A DNA stretch of 64,000 nt from NCBI GenBank assembly GCA_963744255.1, contig CAVUSZ010000047.1:62001-126000 (forward strand), written 5' to 3'. Position numbers and translations under genes: made by a program. The notes beneath the pieces were generated by a model. It saw only the letters and a list, made by a program, of their open reading frames with translations, was not told the DNA's origin and searched no databases. Shown piece after piece: positions 1 through 8,053 of the stretch. Origin of the DNA: DATEDA01 sp963744255. Lineage in GTDB: Bacteria; Pseudomonadota; Gammaproteobacteria; Burkholderiales; SG8-39. The first letter of the stretch is position 1, and each line of letters begins with the position of its first letter.

Positions 1-2
1 AG

Positions 3-434
3 GACAAGATCGCGGCGCTCGACGCCGGCGCCGACGACTATCTCGCCAAACCGTTCGGCGTGGGCGAGCTGATGGCGCGGCTGCGAGTGGCGCTCCGCCA
101 CGGCGCGGCGCGCGCCGGAGGCGCCGGGGAACCGGCGTTCGCCACCGGCGAGCTGAAGGTGGACCTCGCGGCGCGGCGCGTGACGGTCGGCGGTCGCGAA
201 GCGAGGCTCACGCCGATCGAGTGGCGGCTGCTCGCGGCGCTCGTCAAGCACGCCGGCATGGTGGTGACGCACCGCCAGCTGCTGCGCGACGTCTGGGGAC
301 CCGCGTCCGTCGAGCAGTCGCACACTCTGCGCGTGCACATGGCTTCGCTCCGGCGCAAACTCGAAACGGATCCCGCGCAACCGCGGTATCTCCTCACCGA
401 GATCGGCGTCGGCTACCGGCTCGCGGCCGACTGA
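3..434 (+). CDS. kdpE: Response regulator, OmpR/PhoB class, KdpE-like (5' end outside window)
   Basis: C-terminal part of a two-component response regulator; the open frame runs in from the window edge. The first residues hold the end of a receiver domain (DYLAKPF, with the conserved Lys before Pro). They are followed by an OmpR-type winged-helix DNA-binding domain that ends in a typical GVGYRL motif. The stretch LTPIEWRLLAAL and the WGP...SHTLRVHM segment resemble E. coli KdpE closely, so control of the Kdp potassium transporter is the likely role. The cognate kinase KdpD and the kdp structural genes would lie to the left and are not visible. It is convergent with panC, 77 bases away. The family call is secure; the KdpE assignment is by recognition only. 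Confidence 0.8.
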   Translation, partial: DKIAALDAGADDYLAKPFGVGELMARLRVALRHGAARAGGAGEPAFATGELKVDLAARRVTVGGREARLTPIEWRLLAALVKHAGMVVTHRQLLRDVWGPASVEQSHTLRVHMASLRRKLETDPAQPRYLLTEIGVGYRLAAD

Positions 435-511
435 ACGGCCCCGGCGTCACGGCCGGGCCATGGCACGAGCGTGCGCGACGCCCGGTCAAGGCGTTCGTTC
501 GCGCGGCGGGA

Positions 512-1345
512 TCAGGAAGCAGTGATCTCGAGGTTGTCGATCAGCCGCGTCGTCCCCAGCCTTGCCGCGGCAAGGATCACGAGGTCGCGGTCGTCCGGCC
601 CCGGCGGCTGCAGGTCGGCCTGGCGCCGCACTGCGATGTAGTCGGGCTGCCAGCGGTGGGTGCGAAGCTCCACCATCGCCTCCGCTTCGAGCCGCCCGTA
701 CCGGCGTTCGCCCGCGGCGATCGAGCGCGCGTTCTTCTTGAGGATGCGGTAGAGCCGCGGCGCTTCCATGCGCTCGGCCGCGGACAGGTAGTTGTTGCGG
801 GAGGAGAGCGCGAGCCCGTCGTCTGCGCGGGCCGTTTCGCCCGGAACGATCGTGATGGGCAGTGCGAGCTGCCGCACCATGTTGCGCACGATCATCAGCT
901 GCTGATAGTCCTTCTTGCCGAACACCGCGACGCCGGGCTGCACGGCGTTGAAGAGCTTGAGCACCACCGTGCAGACGCCGCGGAAGAAACCCGGGCGGAA
1001 CGCGCCCTCGACGATGTCCGCGAGCGCCGCCGGGGGGTCGACCATGTAGCCCTGCGGCTCGGGATACATCTCGCGCTCGTCCGGGGCGAAAAGCACGTCG
1101 ACCCCCTCGCGCTCGAGCTGCTCGCAATCCGCGGCGAAGGTCCGCGGATAGCTGTCGAAGTCGTCGGTCGGCGCGAACTGGAGCCGGTTGACGAAGATCG
1201 TGGCGGCCACGAACGGCGCCGCGCGCCGGGCGATGCGCATCAGCCCGAGATGCCCCTCGTGCAGGTTGCCCATCGTCGGCACGCACGCGGTCTCGCGGCC
1301 CGCGAGCGCGGCGCGCAGCTCCCCGATGCGGCGGACGATCTGCAT
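512..1345 (-). CDS. panC: Pantothenate synthetase
   Basis: Condenses D-pantoate with beta-alanine using ATP, the last step of pantothenate (vitamin B5) synthesis in the cytoplasm. The 277-residue length is normal. The nucleotide-binding PTMGNLHEGH motif has the HxGH signature at residues 29-32. FGKKDYQQ and the later DGLALSSRN segment (counterpart of KMSKS) are also present. The start was chosen because its ATG overlaps the panB stop codon by one base (TGATG), implying translational coupling. The longer frame upstream only overlays panB. One small oddity is VNRLQF where most relatives have VNPxQF. Confidence 0.96.
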   Translation of the reverse strand: MQIVRRIGELRAALAGRETACVPTMGNLHEGHLGLMRIARRAAPFVAATIFVNRLQFAPTDDFDSYPRTFAADCEQLEREGVDVLFAPDEREMYPEPQGYMVDPPAALADIVEGAFRPGFFRGVCTVVLKLFNAVQPGVAVFGKKDYQQLMIVRNMVRQLALPITIVPGETARADDGLALSSRNNYLSAAERMEAPRLYRILKKNARSIAAGERRYGRLEAEAMVELRTHRWQPDYIAVRRQADLQPPGPDDRDLVILAAARLGTTRLIDNLEITAS

Positions 1346-2136
1346 CAGAACGCGTGCTCCGGACCGGGAAAGGTGCCCGCCTTGACTTCCTCGACATAGC
1401 GGCGGATCGCTGCTTTCGCGTCCGCGGCGCCGGCCATGAAGTTCTTGACGAACCGCGCCTTGCGGCCGGGATAGATGTCGAGCATGTCGTGGAGCACGAG
1501 CACCTGGCCGGCGCAGTCCGCTCCGGCGCCGATCCCGATGGTCGGGATCGAGAGCGTTCCGGTGACCTCCTTCGCCAGCGCCGCCGGTACCGCCTCGAGC
1601 ACCACCATCGCCGCGCCCGCGTCCTCGACTGCGCGGGCGTCGTCGAGCACCTGCTGACCTGCCGCGTCGCCCTTGCCCTGGACCCGATATCCGCCGAGCT
1701 GGTTCACCGATTGCGGCGTCAGGCCGACGTGGCCGCACACCGGGATGCCGCGTTCCACGAGAAAACGAATGGTCTCCAGCATCGTCCGGCCGCCTTCGAG
1801 CTTCACGCCCTGCGCCCCGGCGGCGATCAGCCGCGCGGCGTTCAGGTACGCCTGCTCGCGGGAGGCCTGGTAGCTTGCGAACGGCAGGTCGCCGAGCACG
1901 AACCCCCGGCGCGAGCCGCGCGCCACGCAGCGCACGTGATACTCCATATCCTGCATCGTCACCGGCAGGGTGCTGTCGTGGCCCTGAATCACCATCCCGA
2001 GCGAATCGCCGACCAGCAGGATCTCGACGCCGGATTCGTCGCAGAGCGCCGCGAAGCTCGCGTCGTAGCAGGTAAGCATGGCGATGCGCTCGCCCTGCTC
2101 GTGCATCTCCCGGAAGCGGGTGAGGGTATAGCGCAT
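1345..2136 (-). CDS. panB: 3-methyl-2-oxobutanoate hydroxymethyltransferase
   Basis: Transfers a hydroxymethyl group from 5,10-methylenetetrahydrofolate to alpha-ketoisovalerate to make ketopantoate, the first committed step to pantothenate. At 263 residues it is full length. The metal/substrate ligands expected from the E. coli enzyme are present: D44 in GDSLGM, D83 in GDLPF and E114 in VKLEGG, along with the GIGAGADCAGQVLV segment. It is the upstream partner of panC, with overlapping stop and start codons, and follows the deoxynucleoside kinase gene after a 4-base gap, so all three are probably co-transcribed. Confidence 0.97.
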   Translation of the reverse strand: MRYTLTRFREMHEQGERIAMLTCYDASFAALCDESGVEILLVGDSLGMVIQGHDSTLPVTMQDMEYHVRCVARGSRRGFVLGDLPFASYQASREQAYLNAARLIAAGAQGVKLEGGRTMLETIRFLVERGIPVCGHVGLTPQSVNQLGGYRVQGKGDAAGQQVLDDARAVEDAGAAMVVLEAVPAALAKEVTGTLSIPTIGIGAGADCAGQVLVLHDMLDIYPGRKARFVKNFMAGAADAKAAIRRYVEEVKAGTFPGPEHAF

Positions 2137-2140
2137 CGGG

Positions 2141-2782
2141 TTAATCGGCCACGTTGAAGTACTCGCGCCCGCCGCGCATCGACGCGATGTGCGCCACGAG
2201 CACCTCGAGATCGGCGTCGCGCGCGACGAAGTCGAGGTGCTCGGAGTTCACGACGAGCAGCGGCGCGTCCGCGTAATGATAGAAGAATCTCGTATACGCA
2301 TCGGCGAGGGCAGCGAGATAGGGCTCGCTGATGAGGTACTCGTAGTCGATCCCGCGGCGCTCGACGCGCTCGAGCAGCGTGGGCACCGGGGCGTGAAGAT
2401 AGATGACGAGGTCCGGGCGCGGCGCCTGGGGGCGGAGCGCATCGTACATCCGCCCGTACAGCGCGAGCTCATCGCCCGACAGCGTGAGCCCCGCGAACAG
2501 CGGGTCCTTCTCGAGCAGGAAATCGGCCACGGTGAGCCGCGCGAAGAGATCGGGCTGGGCGGCCGCACGCAGCTGGTCGATGCGCTGGAAGAGGAAGAAG
2601 AGCTGGGCCGGGAGCGCATAGCGCGCGCGATCGGCATAGAACCGCGGCAGGAACGGGTTCGCGTCGGGCTGCTCGAGCAGGGTCGTGCCGCCGAGCCGCT
2701 CGGCGAGCCGCTTTGCGAGGCTCGTCTTGCCGGCGCCGATCGGGCCTTCGATGGCGATGTAGCGATAGTTCTCGAGCGGCAT
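2141..2782 (-). CDS. Deoxynucleoside kinase (dGK/dAK family)
   Basis: Cytoplasmic kinase of the deoxyadenosine/deoxyguanosine kinase family, phosphorylating deoxynucleosides for nucleotide salvage. A P-loop (GPIGAGKTS) spans residues 13-21. LEKDPLFAG and the lid-type segment LLERVERRGIDYEY follow. The length of 213 residues fits the family. In many Betaproteobacteria a gene of this family sits between folK and panB, as it does here. Substrate preference cannot be read from sequence alone. Confidence 0.88.
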   Translation of the reverse strand: MPLENYRYIAIEGPIGAGKTSLAKRLAERLGGTTLLEQPDANPFLPRFYADRARYALPAQLFFLFQRIDQLRAAAQPDLFARLTVADFLLEKDPLFAGLTLSGDELALYGRMYDALRPQAPRPDLVIYLHAPVPTLLERVERRGIDYEYLISEPYLAALADAYTRFFYHYADAPLLVVNSEHLDFVARDADLEVLVAHIASMRGGREYFNVAD

Positions 2783-2822
2783 ACACGGACAACCTTCCGC
2801 CGCCAGGCTGGCGGTGCGGACG

Positions 2823-3009
2823 CTAGGATCGGAAGATGAAATACACCGCGCCCATCATACACAGCGACGCCCAGAGGCAGTCGAGCTCGAGCGGCTGCTT
2901 CATGTAAGGAATCGCGAACGGCACGAAAACCGTGACCGTGATCGCCTCCTGAACACGGTGGACAGGGTGAGCAGACCACGGTCTGCCAGATCGCGGGGCG
3001 GGCGCTCAT
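2823..3009 (-). pseudogene. DUF486 (DMT-superfamily) membrane protein, internally deleted remnant
   Basis: Remnant of a small DMT-type membrane protein (about 110 residues when intact). On the minus strand the N-terminus is recognisable: MSARPAIWQTVV, then LLTLSTVF after a one-base shift. The C-terminus follows in a further frame: QEAITVTVFVPFA ... YMKQPLELD ... GAVYFIF. The middle, some 50-60 residues containing two to three membrane helices, is missing. The ATG overlaps the folK stop (ATGA), so it once was coupled to folK. Loss of the core helices makes function very unlikely. Family recognition is from memory of DUF486 proteins. Confidence 0.75.
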
Positions 3010-3482
3010 AGCTTCTCGATTCGTTGGCGGCCCGCGCGCCCGAGCCACTCGCGCGCCGGTCCCCGGCCGGGGATGACGCACCCGGGGTCGAGTTCGACGA
3101 CCGGCGCGAGCGCGAACGCCCGCTCGTGCAGCCGGGGATGTGGCACTGCGAGGCCGGGCTCGTCGACCACCGCGTCGCCGTATAGCAGCAGATCGAGATC
3201 GAGGAGCCGCGGTGCATTCCTGAACGAGCGCTCGCGTCCGGCGGCAGCCTCGATCGCATGCAAGTGCTCCAGCAGCGGTCGCGGGGCGAGCGCTGTCTCG
3301 AGCAGTACGGCGGCGTTGACGAAGTCACCCTGCGCCGCATAGTCCATCGGCGCAGTGCGATAGAGCGAGGACGCCGCGACGAGCCGCGTCTCGGGGAGCG
3401 CGGCGAGCGAAGCGATCGCCGCCTTCACCTGTGCGACCGGGTCGCCCAGGTTCGCGCCGATGCCCACGAACGCCCGTGTCAC
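3006..3482 (-). CDS. folK: 2-amino-4-hydroxy-6-hydroxymethyldihydropteridine pyrophosphokinase
   Basis: Transfers pyrophosphate from ATP to 6-hydroxymethyl-7,8-dihydropterin in folate biosynthesis. It is 158 residues, the usual HPPK length. It carries the GIGANLGDP start, the SSLYRTAPM loop and the RLLDLDLLLYG segment with the metal-binding aspartates, followed by VPHPRLHERAF. It lies 3 bases downstream of pcnB in the same direction, an arrangement common in Betaproteobacteria. Its stop overlaps the start of the DUF486 remnant. Confidence 0.97.
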   Translation of the reverse strand: MTRAFVGIGANLGDPVAQVKAAIASLAALPETRLVAASSLYRTAPMDYAAQGDFVNAAVLLETALAPRPLLEHLHAIEAAAGRERSFRNAPRLLDLDLLLYGDAVVDEPGLAVPHPRLHERAFALAPVVELDPGCVIPGRGPAREWLGRAGRQRIEKL

Positions 3483-3485
3483 TCG

Positions 3486-4856
3486 TCAGGAGACCTGCGG
3501 GGTAGCCGCCGGCGTTCCGGCAGGCGAGCTCGCCGTGCTCTTCTTGCGGCCGCGCCGCCGGCGACGCTTTTTCTCGCCTTCGCCCGCCGGCAGGAGCAGC
3601 CCGCGGCGCTGCTCGGGGGCGGACTCGACGAACCGCCGCCACCAGTCCGCGAGCTCCGCGGGCGCCTCGCCGCTCTCGGCGCGGAGCACGAGGAAATCGA
3701 AGCCGGCGCGGAAGCGGGGGTGCGCGAGCACCGCGAACGGCCGCTTCCCCGAGCGCTGGTCGAACCGCGGCTGCAGCGACCAGATCTCCTTCATCGTCGC
3801 GGTGAGCCGCCGCGGGATGTTGAGCTTCCCGGCCTGGAGCTCGATCACGTCGTCCATCGCTGCATAGAGCGCGGGGACGGGGCGCTCGTCCTTCGCCTCG
3901 CGCGCGCGCCACGCCGCGAGCACCTCGTGCCACAGCAGGGCCGCGAACAGGAACGCCGGCGACACCGGCTTGTCCTCGCCGACGCGCGTGTCCGTCTGCG
4001 CGAGCGCAAGGTTCACGAACTTCTCGCCGAGCGGCTGCTCGAGAATCACGTCGAGGAGCGGCAGCAGGCCGTGATGCAACCCCTCGGCCCGCAGCCGGTG
4101 CACGCAGGCACTCGCGTGCCCGGAGAGGAGCAGCTTGAGCATCTCGTCGAACAGCCGCGCCGGGGGGACGTTCGCCATGAGATCGGCCATCTCCCCGATC
4201 GGCGCGCGAGTCTTCGGGTCGATCTGGAAGTCGAGCTTCGCCGCGAATCGCACCGCGCGCAGCATCCGCACCGGATCCTCGCGGAACCGGGCACGCGGGT
4301 CGCCGATGATGCGGAGGCGACGCTTCTTCAGGTCGCGCACGCCCTGGTGGTAGTCGAGCACCAACTCGCTCGCGGGGTCGTAGTAGAGCGCGTTCACCGA
4401 GAAGTCCCGCCGCGCGGCGTCCTGCTCGCGGTTGCCCCAGACGTTGTCGCGCACCAGTCGCCCGTGCTCGTCGACGACGCGGTCGCGCGCCTCGTCGGTC
4501 TCGGGCGGAGCCGGTGCCCGGTAGGTCGACACCTCGACCACCTCGTCGTGGAAGAGCGCGTGGACGATGCGGAACCTGCGGCCGATGAGGCGCGAGCGGC
4601 GGACCGCCTTGTGCACCTGCTCGGGCGTCGCGTCGGTCGCGACGTCGAAGTCCTTGGGCTGCAGGCCCAGCATGAGATCGCGCACCGCGCCGCCGACGAT
4701 GAAGGCCTCGTGGCCGTTGCTCGCGAGGAGCTCGCAGGTCTTGCGCGCGCCGTAGCTGATCGCGTCGCGCCGGATGCCGTGCTCCGCGGCCGGGATGCGC
4801 TCGGGCTCGAGGCCCGGGCCGATGCGGAGGACCCGGCGGATGAAGCGCTTGATCAA
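3486..4856 (-). CDS. pcnB: Poly(A) polymerase I
   Basis: Adds 3' poly(A) tails to RNA, promoting decay by 3' exonucleases; a class II nucleotidyltransferase. The N-terminal head (about residues 45-180) has the GGAVRDLMLG motif and the catalytic KDFDVATDATPE segment. RRDFSVNALYYD and the GDPRARFREDPVRMLRAVRF motif mark the neck domain and the poly(A) polymerase subgroup rather than CCA-adding enzymes. The C-terminus ends in a basic RRRRRGRKK tail, typical of PcnB. Length is 456 residues. Its start overlaps the end of the ABC ATPase gene by 4 bases. Confidence 0.95.
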   Translation of the reverse strand: MIKRFIRRVLRIGPGLEPERIPAAEHGIRRDAISYGARKTCELLASNGHEAFIVGGAVRDLMLGLQPKDFDVATDATPEQVHKAVRRSRLIGRRFRIVHALFHDEVVEVSTYRAPAPPETDEARDRVVDEHGRLVRDNVWGNREQDAARRDFSVNALYYDPASELVLDYHQGVRDLKKRRLRIIGDPRARFREDPVRMLRAVRFAAKLDFQIDPKTRAPIGEMADLMANVPPARLFDEMLKLLLSGHASACVHRLRAEGLHHGLLPLLDVILEQPLGEKFVNLALAQTDTRVGEDKPVSPAFLFAALLWHEVLAAWRAREAKDERPVPALYAAMDDVIELQAGKLNIPRRLTATMKEIWSLQPRFDQRSGKRPFAVLAHPRFRAGFDFLVLRAESGEAPAELADWWRRFVESAPEQRRGLLLPAGEGEKKRRRRRGRKKSTASSPAGTPAATPQVS

Positions 4857-5614
4857 CTGGCGGGGAGGAAGAGGGGCATCCCGCGCCCGGCCGCGGGCTC
4901 GAGCCGGCAGCCGTAGAGATCCTCGAGATTGCGTTGCGTCAGCACGTCCTGCACTGGTCCCTCGCGAAAGCGGCCCGCATCATACAGCAACAGTGCCCGC
5001 GAGCAGACGCGCGCCGCCCAGAGCGGCTCGTGGAGCGCCATCAGAACGGCGCCGCCGGCGGCGGCCAGCCGCGCCGCGAGGCGCATCATCGCCGCCTGGT
5101 GGCCGAGATCGAGGTGCGCGAGCGGCTCGTCGAGGAGCCATGCCTCGGGCGACTGCACGAGGAGTTGCGCGAGGCGCGCGCGCTGGCGCTCGCCACCGGA
5201 GAGCGTGCGGTAGGGCTGGGCCGCGTGCGCCGCGAGGTCAACCTCGGCGAGCGCCGACCGCGCCGCCTCCTCGGCGGCCGGACTCGCGCCGAACGGCGCC
5301 GGGGCGTGCGCGAGCCGCCCGAGCATCACGTAGTCGAGGGCGGTGCCCCAGAAGCTCTCGGTCTCGTCCTGGAGCAGGATGCCGACGCGTCGCGCCACTT
5401 CGCGGCGAGGTCGCGACGCAATCGGCGCGCTCCCGAGCGTCACGGTACCGCCCGCCGGCGCGCGCAGGCCGGCGAGCGCGAGCAGCAGGCTCGTCTTGCC
5501 GGCGCCGTTCTTGCCGAGGACCGCGCAGCACTCGCCGGGTGCGAGCCGGAAATCCATGCCGGCGACGAGTGTTCGTCCGGGCACTGCCAGCGTGAGGCCC
5601 TCGGCGGCGAGCAT
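4853..5614 (-). CDS. ABC transporter ATP-binding protein, BtuD/FecE type
   Basis: Cytoplasmic ATPase of a vitamin B12/iron-chelate type importer. It has Walker A GKNGAGKTS, a Q-loop (LLQDET), the signature LSGGERQRARL, Walker B AWLLDEP followed by the D-loop HLDLG, and an H-loop (ALHEP). At 253 residues it is a complete single nucleotide-binding domain. It follows the permease gene after a 113-base gap that contains a repeated hairpin element. No substrate-binding protein or TonB receptor is in the window, so cobalamin versus siderophore cannot be decided from context. Confidence 0.85.
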   Translation of the reverse strand: MLAAEGLTLAVPGRTLVAGMDFRLAPGECCAVLGKNGAGKTSLLLALAGLRAPAGGTVTLGSAPIASRPRREVARRVGILLQDETESFWGTALDYVMLGRLAHAPAPFGASPAAEEAARSALAEVDLAAHAAQPYRTLSGGERQRARLAQLLVQSPEAWLLDEPLAHLDLGHQAAMMRLAARLAAAGGAVLMALHEPLWAARVCSRALLLYDAGRFREGPVQDVLTQRNLEDLYGCRLEPAAGRGMPLFLPAS

Positions 5615-5639
5615 CTATCCGTCACGACACGAGAGGCCA

Positions 5640-5671
5640 GGGAAGGGTGGTGGGACCCTTCCGTTCCCACC
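5640..5671. repeat. Intergenic hairpin element, copy 1
   Basis: A short GC-rich element lies between the ABC permease and ATPase genes. Its 20-base core (5651-5670) differs at one position from the core at 56462-56481. Arms GGTGGGA and TCCCACC flank a 9-base loop, so it can form a stem-loop. A second possible pairing is GGGAAGGGT with ACCCTTCC. It looks like a REP-type intergenic repeat, but only two copies are seen here. Confidence 0.5.
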
Positions 5672-5727
5672 GATTCCCCTCGTGCTCCCCAAAGTCAGGA
5701 AAAGCGCTGCCTCCGGCATCGGGCTCC

Positions 5728-6690
5728 TTACCGGCTCCGCGCCAGCAGCGCGAGCAGCACCGGCACGCCGACGAGCGCGGTGATCGCACCGACCGGGAAC
5801 TCGAGCGGCGCAACGAGGCTACGCGCGAGCGTGTCGGCGCCGGTGAGCAACGCGCCGCCGGCGAGCGCCGCGAGCGGCACGAGACGCCAGTGATCGCCGA
5901 ACCCGGCGAGCCGCAGCGCGTGCGGCACGACGAGACCGACGAAGCCCACGCTGCCGGCGACCATGACGGCCGCCACCGTGGCGACCGTCGCGGCGGCGAA
6001 CGCGACCGTCTGCGTCGTGCCGACCGGAACGCCGAGCGAGCGCGCTTTCAGGTGCCCTAACGCGAGCGCGTCGAGTTGCGGTGCGAGCGCCTGGGCGGCG
6101 GCCACGACGACGGCGGCCGCGACCCAGGGAGGGAGCGGATGCTCGGCGCCGGACAGGTCGCCAAGGAGCCAGAACAGCATCCCGTGCAGCCGCCCCGGCG
6201 GTGCGAGCGCGAGCAGCAGACTCACCACCGCGCCGCAGGCGGCGCCTATCGCGACCCCGGTGAGCAGTACGCGATGGATGTTCCAGCCGGTGAGCCGCAA
6301 CGCGAGCGCGAGCAGCGCGCCGGCGGCCGCACACGCGCCGGCGAGGGCGGCGGCGTGCACGGCCCAGCGCGGCCAGGCGAGAAGGAGGCCGATCATTGCC
6401 CCGACCGCGGCGCCGCCCGAGACTCCGAGGATCGCCGGGTCGGCGAGCGGGTTGCGGAGGAGGACCTGGAGCAGCGCGCCCGCGACCGCGAGCAGCGCGC
6501 CGACCGCGAATGCGGCGAGCGCACGCGGCGCGCGCAGGCCCCAGACGATCTCGCGGCTCGTCTCGCTCCCGCCGCCGGCGACCGTGTCCAGCCACTCCCG
6601 CGCCGGCACGTCGACCGAGCCGAACCACAGCGCGGCCGCGAGCGCGAGCGGGGCGCTCGTGACCACCGCCGCCGCGGTCAGCCTGCGCAT
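5728..6690 (-). CDS. ABC transporter permease, FecCD/BtuC family
   Basis: Inner-membrane permease of a cobalamin/iron-chelate importer. About ten hydrophobic segments are visible. Family motifs include the N-terminal REW...VAGGGSETSREIVWGLRAPR stretch, RNPLADPAILGVSGGA, and the C-terminal GFVGLVVPHALRL region that docks the ATPase. The start at 6690 (MRRLTAAAV) gives 320 residues and places the first helix properly; the open frame upstream overlaps the HAD gene. It is transcribed with the ATPase gene below and starts 4 bases past the end of the HAD phosphatase gene. Confidence 0.87.
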   Translation of the reverse strand: MRRLTAAAVVTSAPLALAAALWFGSVDVPAREWLDTVAGGGSETSREIVWGLRAPRALAAFAVGALLAVAGALLQVLLRNPLADPAILGVSGGAAVGAMIGLLLAWPRWAVHAAALAGACAAAGALLALALRLTGWNIHRVLLTGVAIGAACGAVVSLLLALAPPGRLHGMLFWLLGDLSGAEHPLPPWVAAAVVVAAAQALAPQLDALALGHLKARSLGVPVGTTQTVAFAAATVATVAAVMVAGSVGFVGLVVPHALRLAGFGDHWRLVPLAALAGGALLTGADTLARSLVAPLEFPVGAITALVGVPVLLALLARSR

Positions 6691-6694
6691 GCGC

Positions 6695-7363
6695 TCAGCG
6701 CAGCGAGATGATCGGCCAACCGCGCGCCCCGGCGATCGCGTGGAGTCGTTCGTCGGGATCGACCGCAACCGCCCGCGTGACGCGCTCGAGCAGCGGCAGG
6801 TCGTTGTGCGAGTCGCTGTAGAACGCGCTCGCGGCGAAGCTGGTGATCGCCTGCCCGCTCGACGCGAGCCACTGCTCGACCCGGGCGACCTTGCCTTCGC
6901 GAAAGCACGGGATGCCCGTCGGCTTGCCGGTGAACGCGCTGCTGCGAATTTCCGGCTCGGTGGCGATGAGGTGCGGGACGCCGAACTCGCGCGCGATCGG
7001 GGCGGCGACGAACGAGTTGGTGGCGGTGACGACGGCGCAGAGCGCGCCCGCGGCGAGATGGCCAGCCACCAGCTCGCGCGCGGGCGCGCCGATCATTGGC
7101 CGGACCTTCGCGTCCATGAACGCCGCATGCCAGGCGTCGAGCTCGGCGCGCGGGTAGCGCGCGAGCGGCGCGAGCTGGAACTCCAGGAACTCGAGGATGT
7201 CGAGCGTGCCCCCCTTGTACTGCGCGAAGAACTCGTCGTTCCGCGTCTCGTACGCCGCGCGGTCGAGCACGCCGCGCTCGATCAGGAACTGCGCCCACTC
7301 GTAGTCGCTGTCGCCGGCGAGGAGCGTGTTGTCGAGGTCGAAGAGGACGAGGTCCACGCTCAC
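6695..7363 (-). CDS. HAD-IB family phosphatase (SerB-like)
   Basis: Haloacid-dehalogenase hydrolase of subfamily IB. Motif I is FDLDNTLLAGDSD near the N-terminus. TATNSF is motif II, and FYSDSHNDLPLL is motif III/IV with the catalytic acidic pair. It is 222 residues with the helical cap between motifs I and II (GVLDRAAYETRNDEFF...). Such proteins are annotated as phosphoserine phosphatase-like or histidinol-phosphatase-like; the substrate is unknown. In Betaproteobacteria this gene commonly sits between hda and pcnB, as here. The stop of hda overlaps its start by 4 bases. Confidence 0.88.
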   Translation of the reverse strand: MSVDLVLFDLDNTLLAGDSDYEWAQFLIERGVLDRAAYETRNDEFFAQYKGGTLDILEFLEFQLAPLARYPRAELDAWHAAFMDAKVRPMIGAPARELVAGHLAAGALCAVVTATNSFVAAPIAREFGVPHLIATEPEIRSSAFTGKPTGIPCFREGKVARVEQWLASSGQAITSFAASAFYSDSHNDLPLLERVTRAVAVDPDERLHAIAGARGWPIISLR

Positions 7364-7971
7364 CGGAGATCGAGTGCCGCGAGCGCTTCGCGGACGAGAG
7401 GCAGCGTGACCGGACGCTTGAGCATGAGCGAATAGCGGTCGACCGCTTCGAGCACCGCGAACTGCGTGCCGAGGTCGCGCGGCAATCGCTGCAGCAGATA
7501 GGCGTTCGCGTCCGCCGGCAGCTTCATCCCGCGTTCGGCGGCGCGCGCGGCGAGCGCCGCCGCCTTCTCGTCGTCGGACAGCGGATGAAGCTGGAATACG
7601 AGACCCGAGAGCAGGCGTGATCTCAGGTCCGCGCGCAAAGTGAGGTTCGCGGGCGGCGAAGTTCCGGCCGCGAGCACCGAGCCGCCGGCAGCGCGAACGC
7701 GGTTGACGAGGTCGAACGCCTCGAGCTGCGCCGCCTCGGGGAGCCGGTCTGCGTCATCGATCGCGACGAGGCTCGCCTCGCCGGCGGCGCTCCTCGCCGC
7801 GGCAAGAAGGTGGCTCTTGCCGCTGCCGGCCTCGCCCCAGAGGTAGACCGTGCCCGGCACGAGCGCGAGCTGCGCGAGCGTTTCGACCGCAGCCCGGTTG
7901 CGCCCCGGCGTGAAGTTCGCGAACGTCGGCGCGGGCGGGGAGCTGAGCTCGAGGAGAAGCTGGCTCGTCAC
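7360..7971 (-). CDS. hda: DnaA regulatory inactivator Hda
   Basis: Hda binds the DNA-loaded sliding clamp and stimulates ATP hydrolysis by DnaA, preventing over-initiation of replication. The start is the GTG at 7971, giving MTSQLLLELSSPPAP; relatives begin this way, and the longer frame from 8031 has an implausible leader. The N-terminal QLLLEL stretch is the clamp-binding segment. A P-loop (GEAGSGKSHL), a Walker B-like AIDDAD and RADLRSRL sensor motifs follow. It is 203 residues and divergent from purM. Confidence 0.88.
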   Translation of the reverse strand: MTSQLLLELSSPPAPTFANFTPGRNRAAVETLAQLALVPGTVYLWGEAGSGKSHLLAAARSAAGEASLVAIDDADRLPEAAQLEAFDLVNRVRAAGGSVLAAGTSPPANLTLRADLRSRLLSGLVFQLHPLSDDEKAAALAARAAERGMKLPADANAYLLQRLPRDLGTQFAVLEAVDRYSLMLKRPVTLPLVREALAALDLR

Positions 7972-8053
7972 GGGGATCTCGTCCGGTAGAATCGAGGCGC
8001 GGAAAGCGGAGTAGTTTAGCGGCAACCGCACCAGGTCCCGACTCGAGCTCGTC

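Noticed and set aside
468..482. Possible sigma-54 promoter TGGCACG between kdpE and panC
   Set aside because: The -12 TTGC is absent at the right spacing (TGCG instead), and both flanking genes end there, so nothing would be transcribed.
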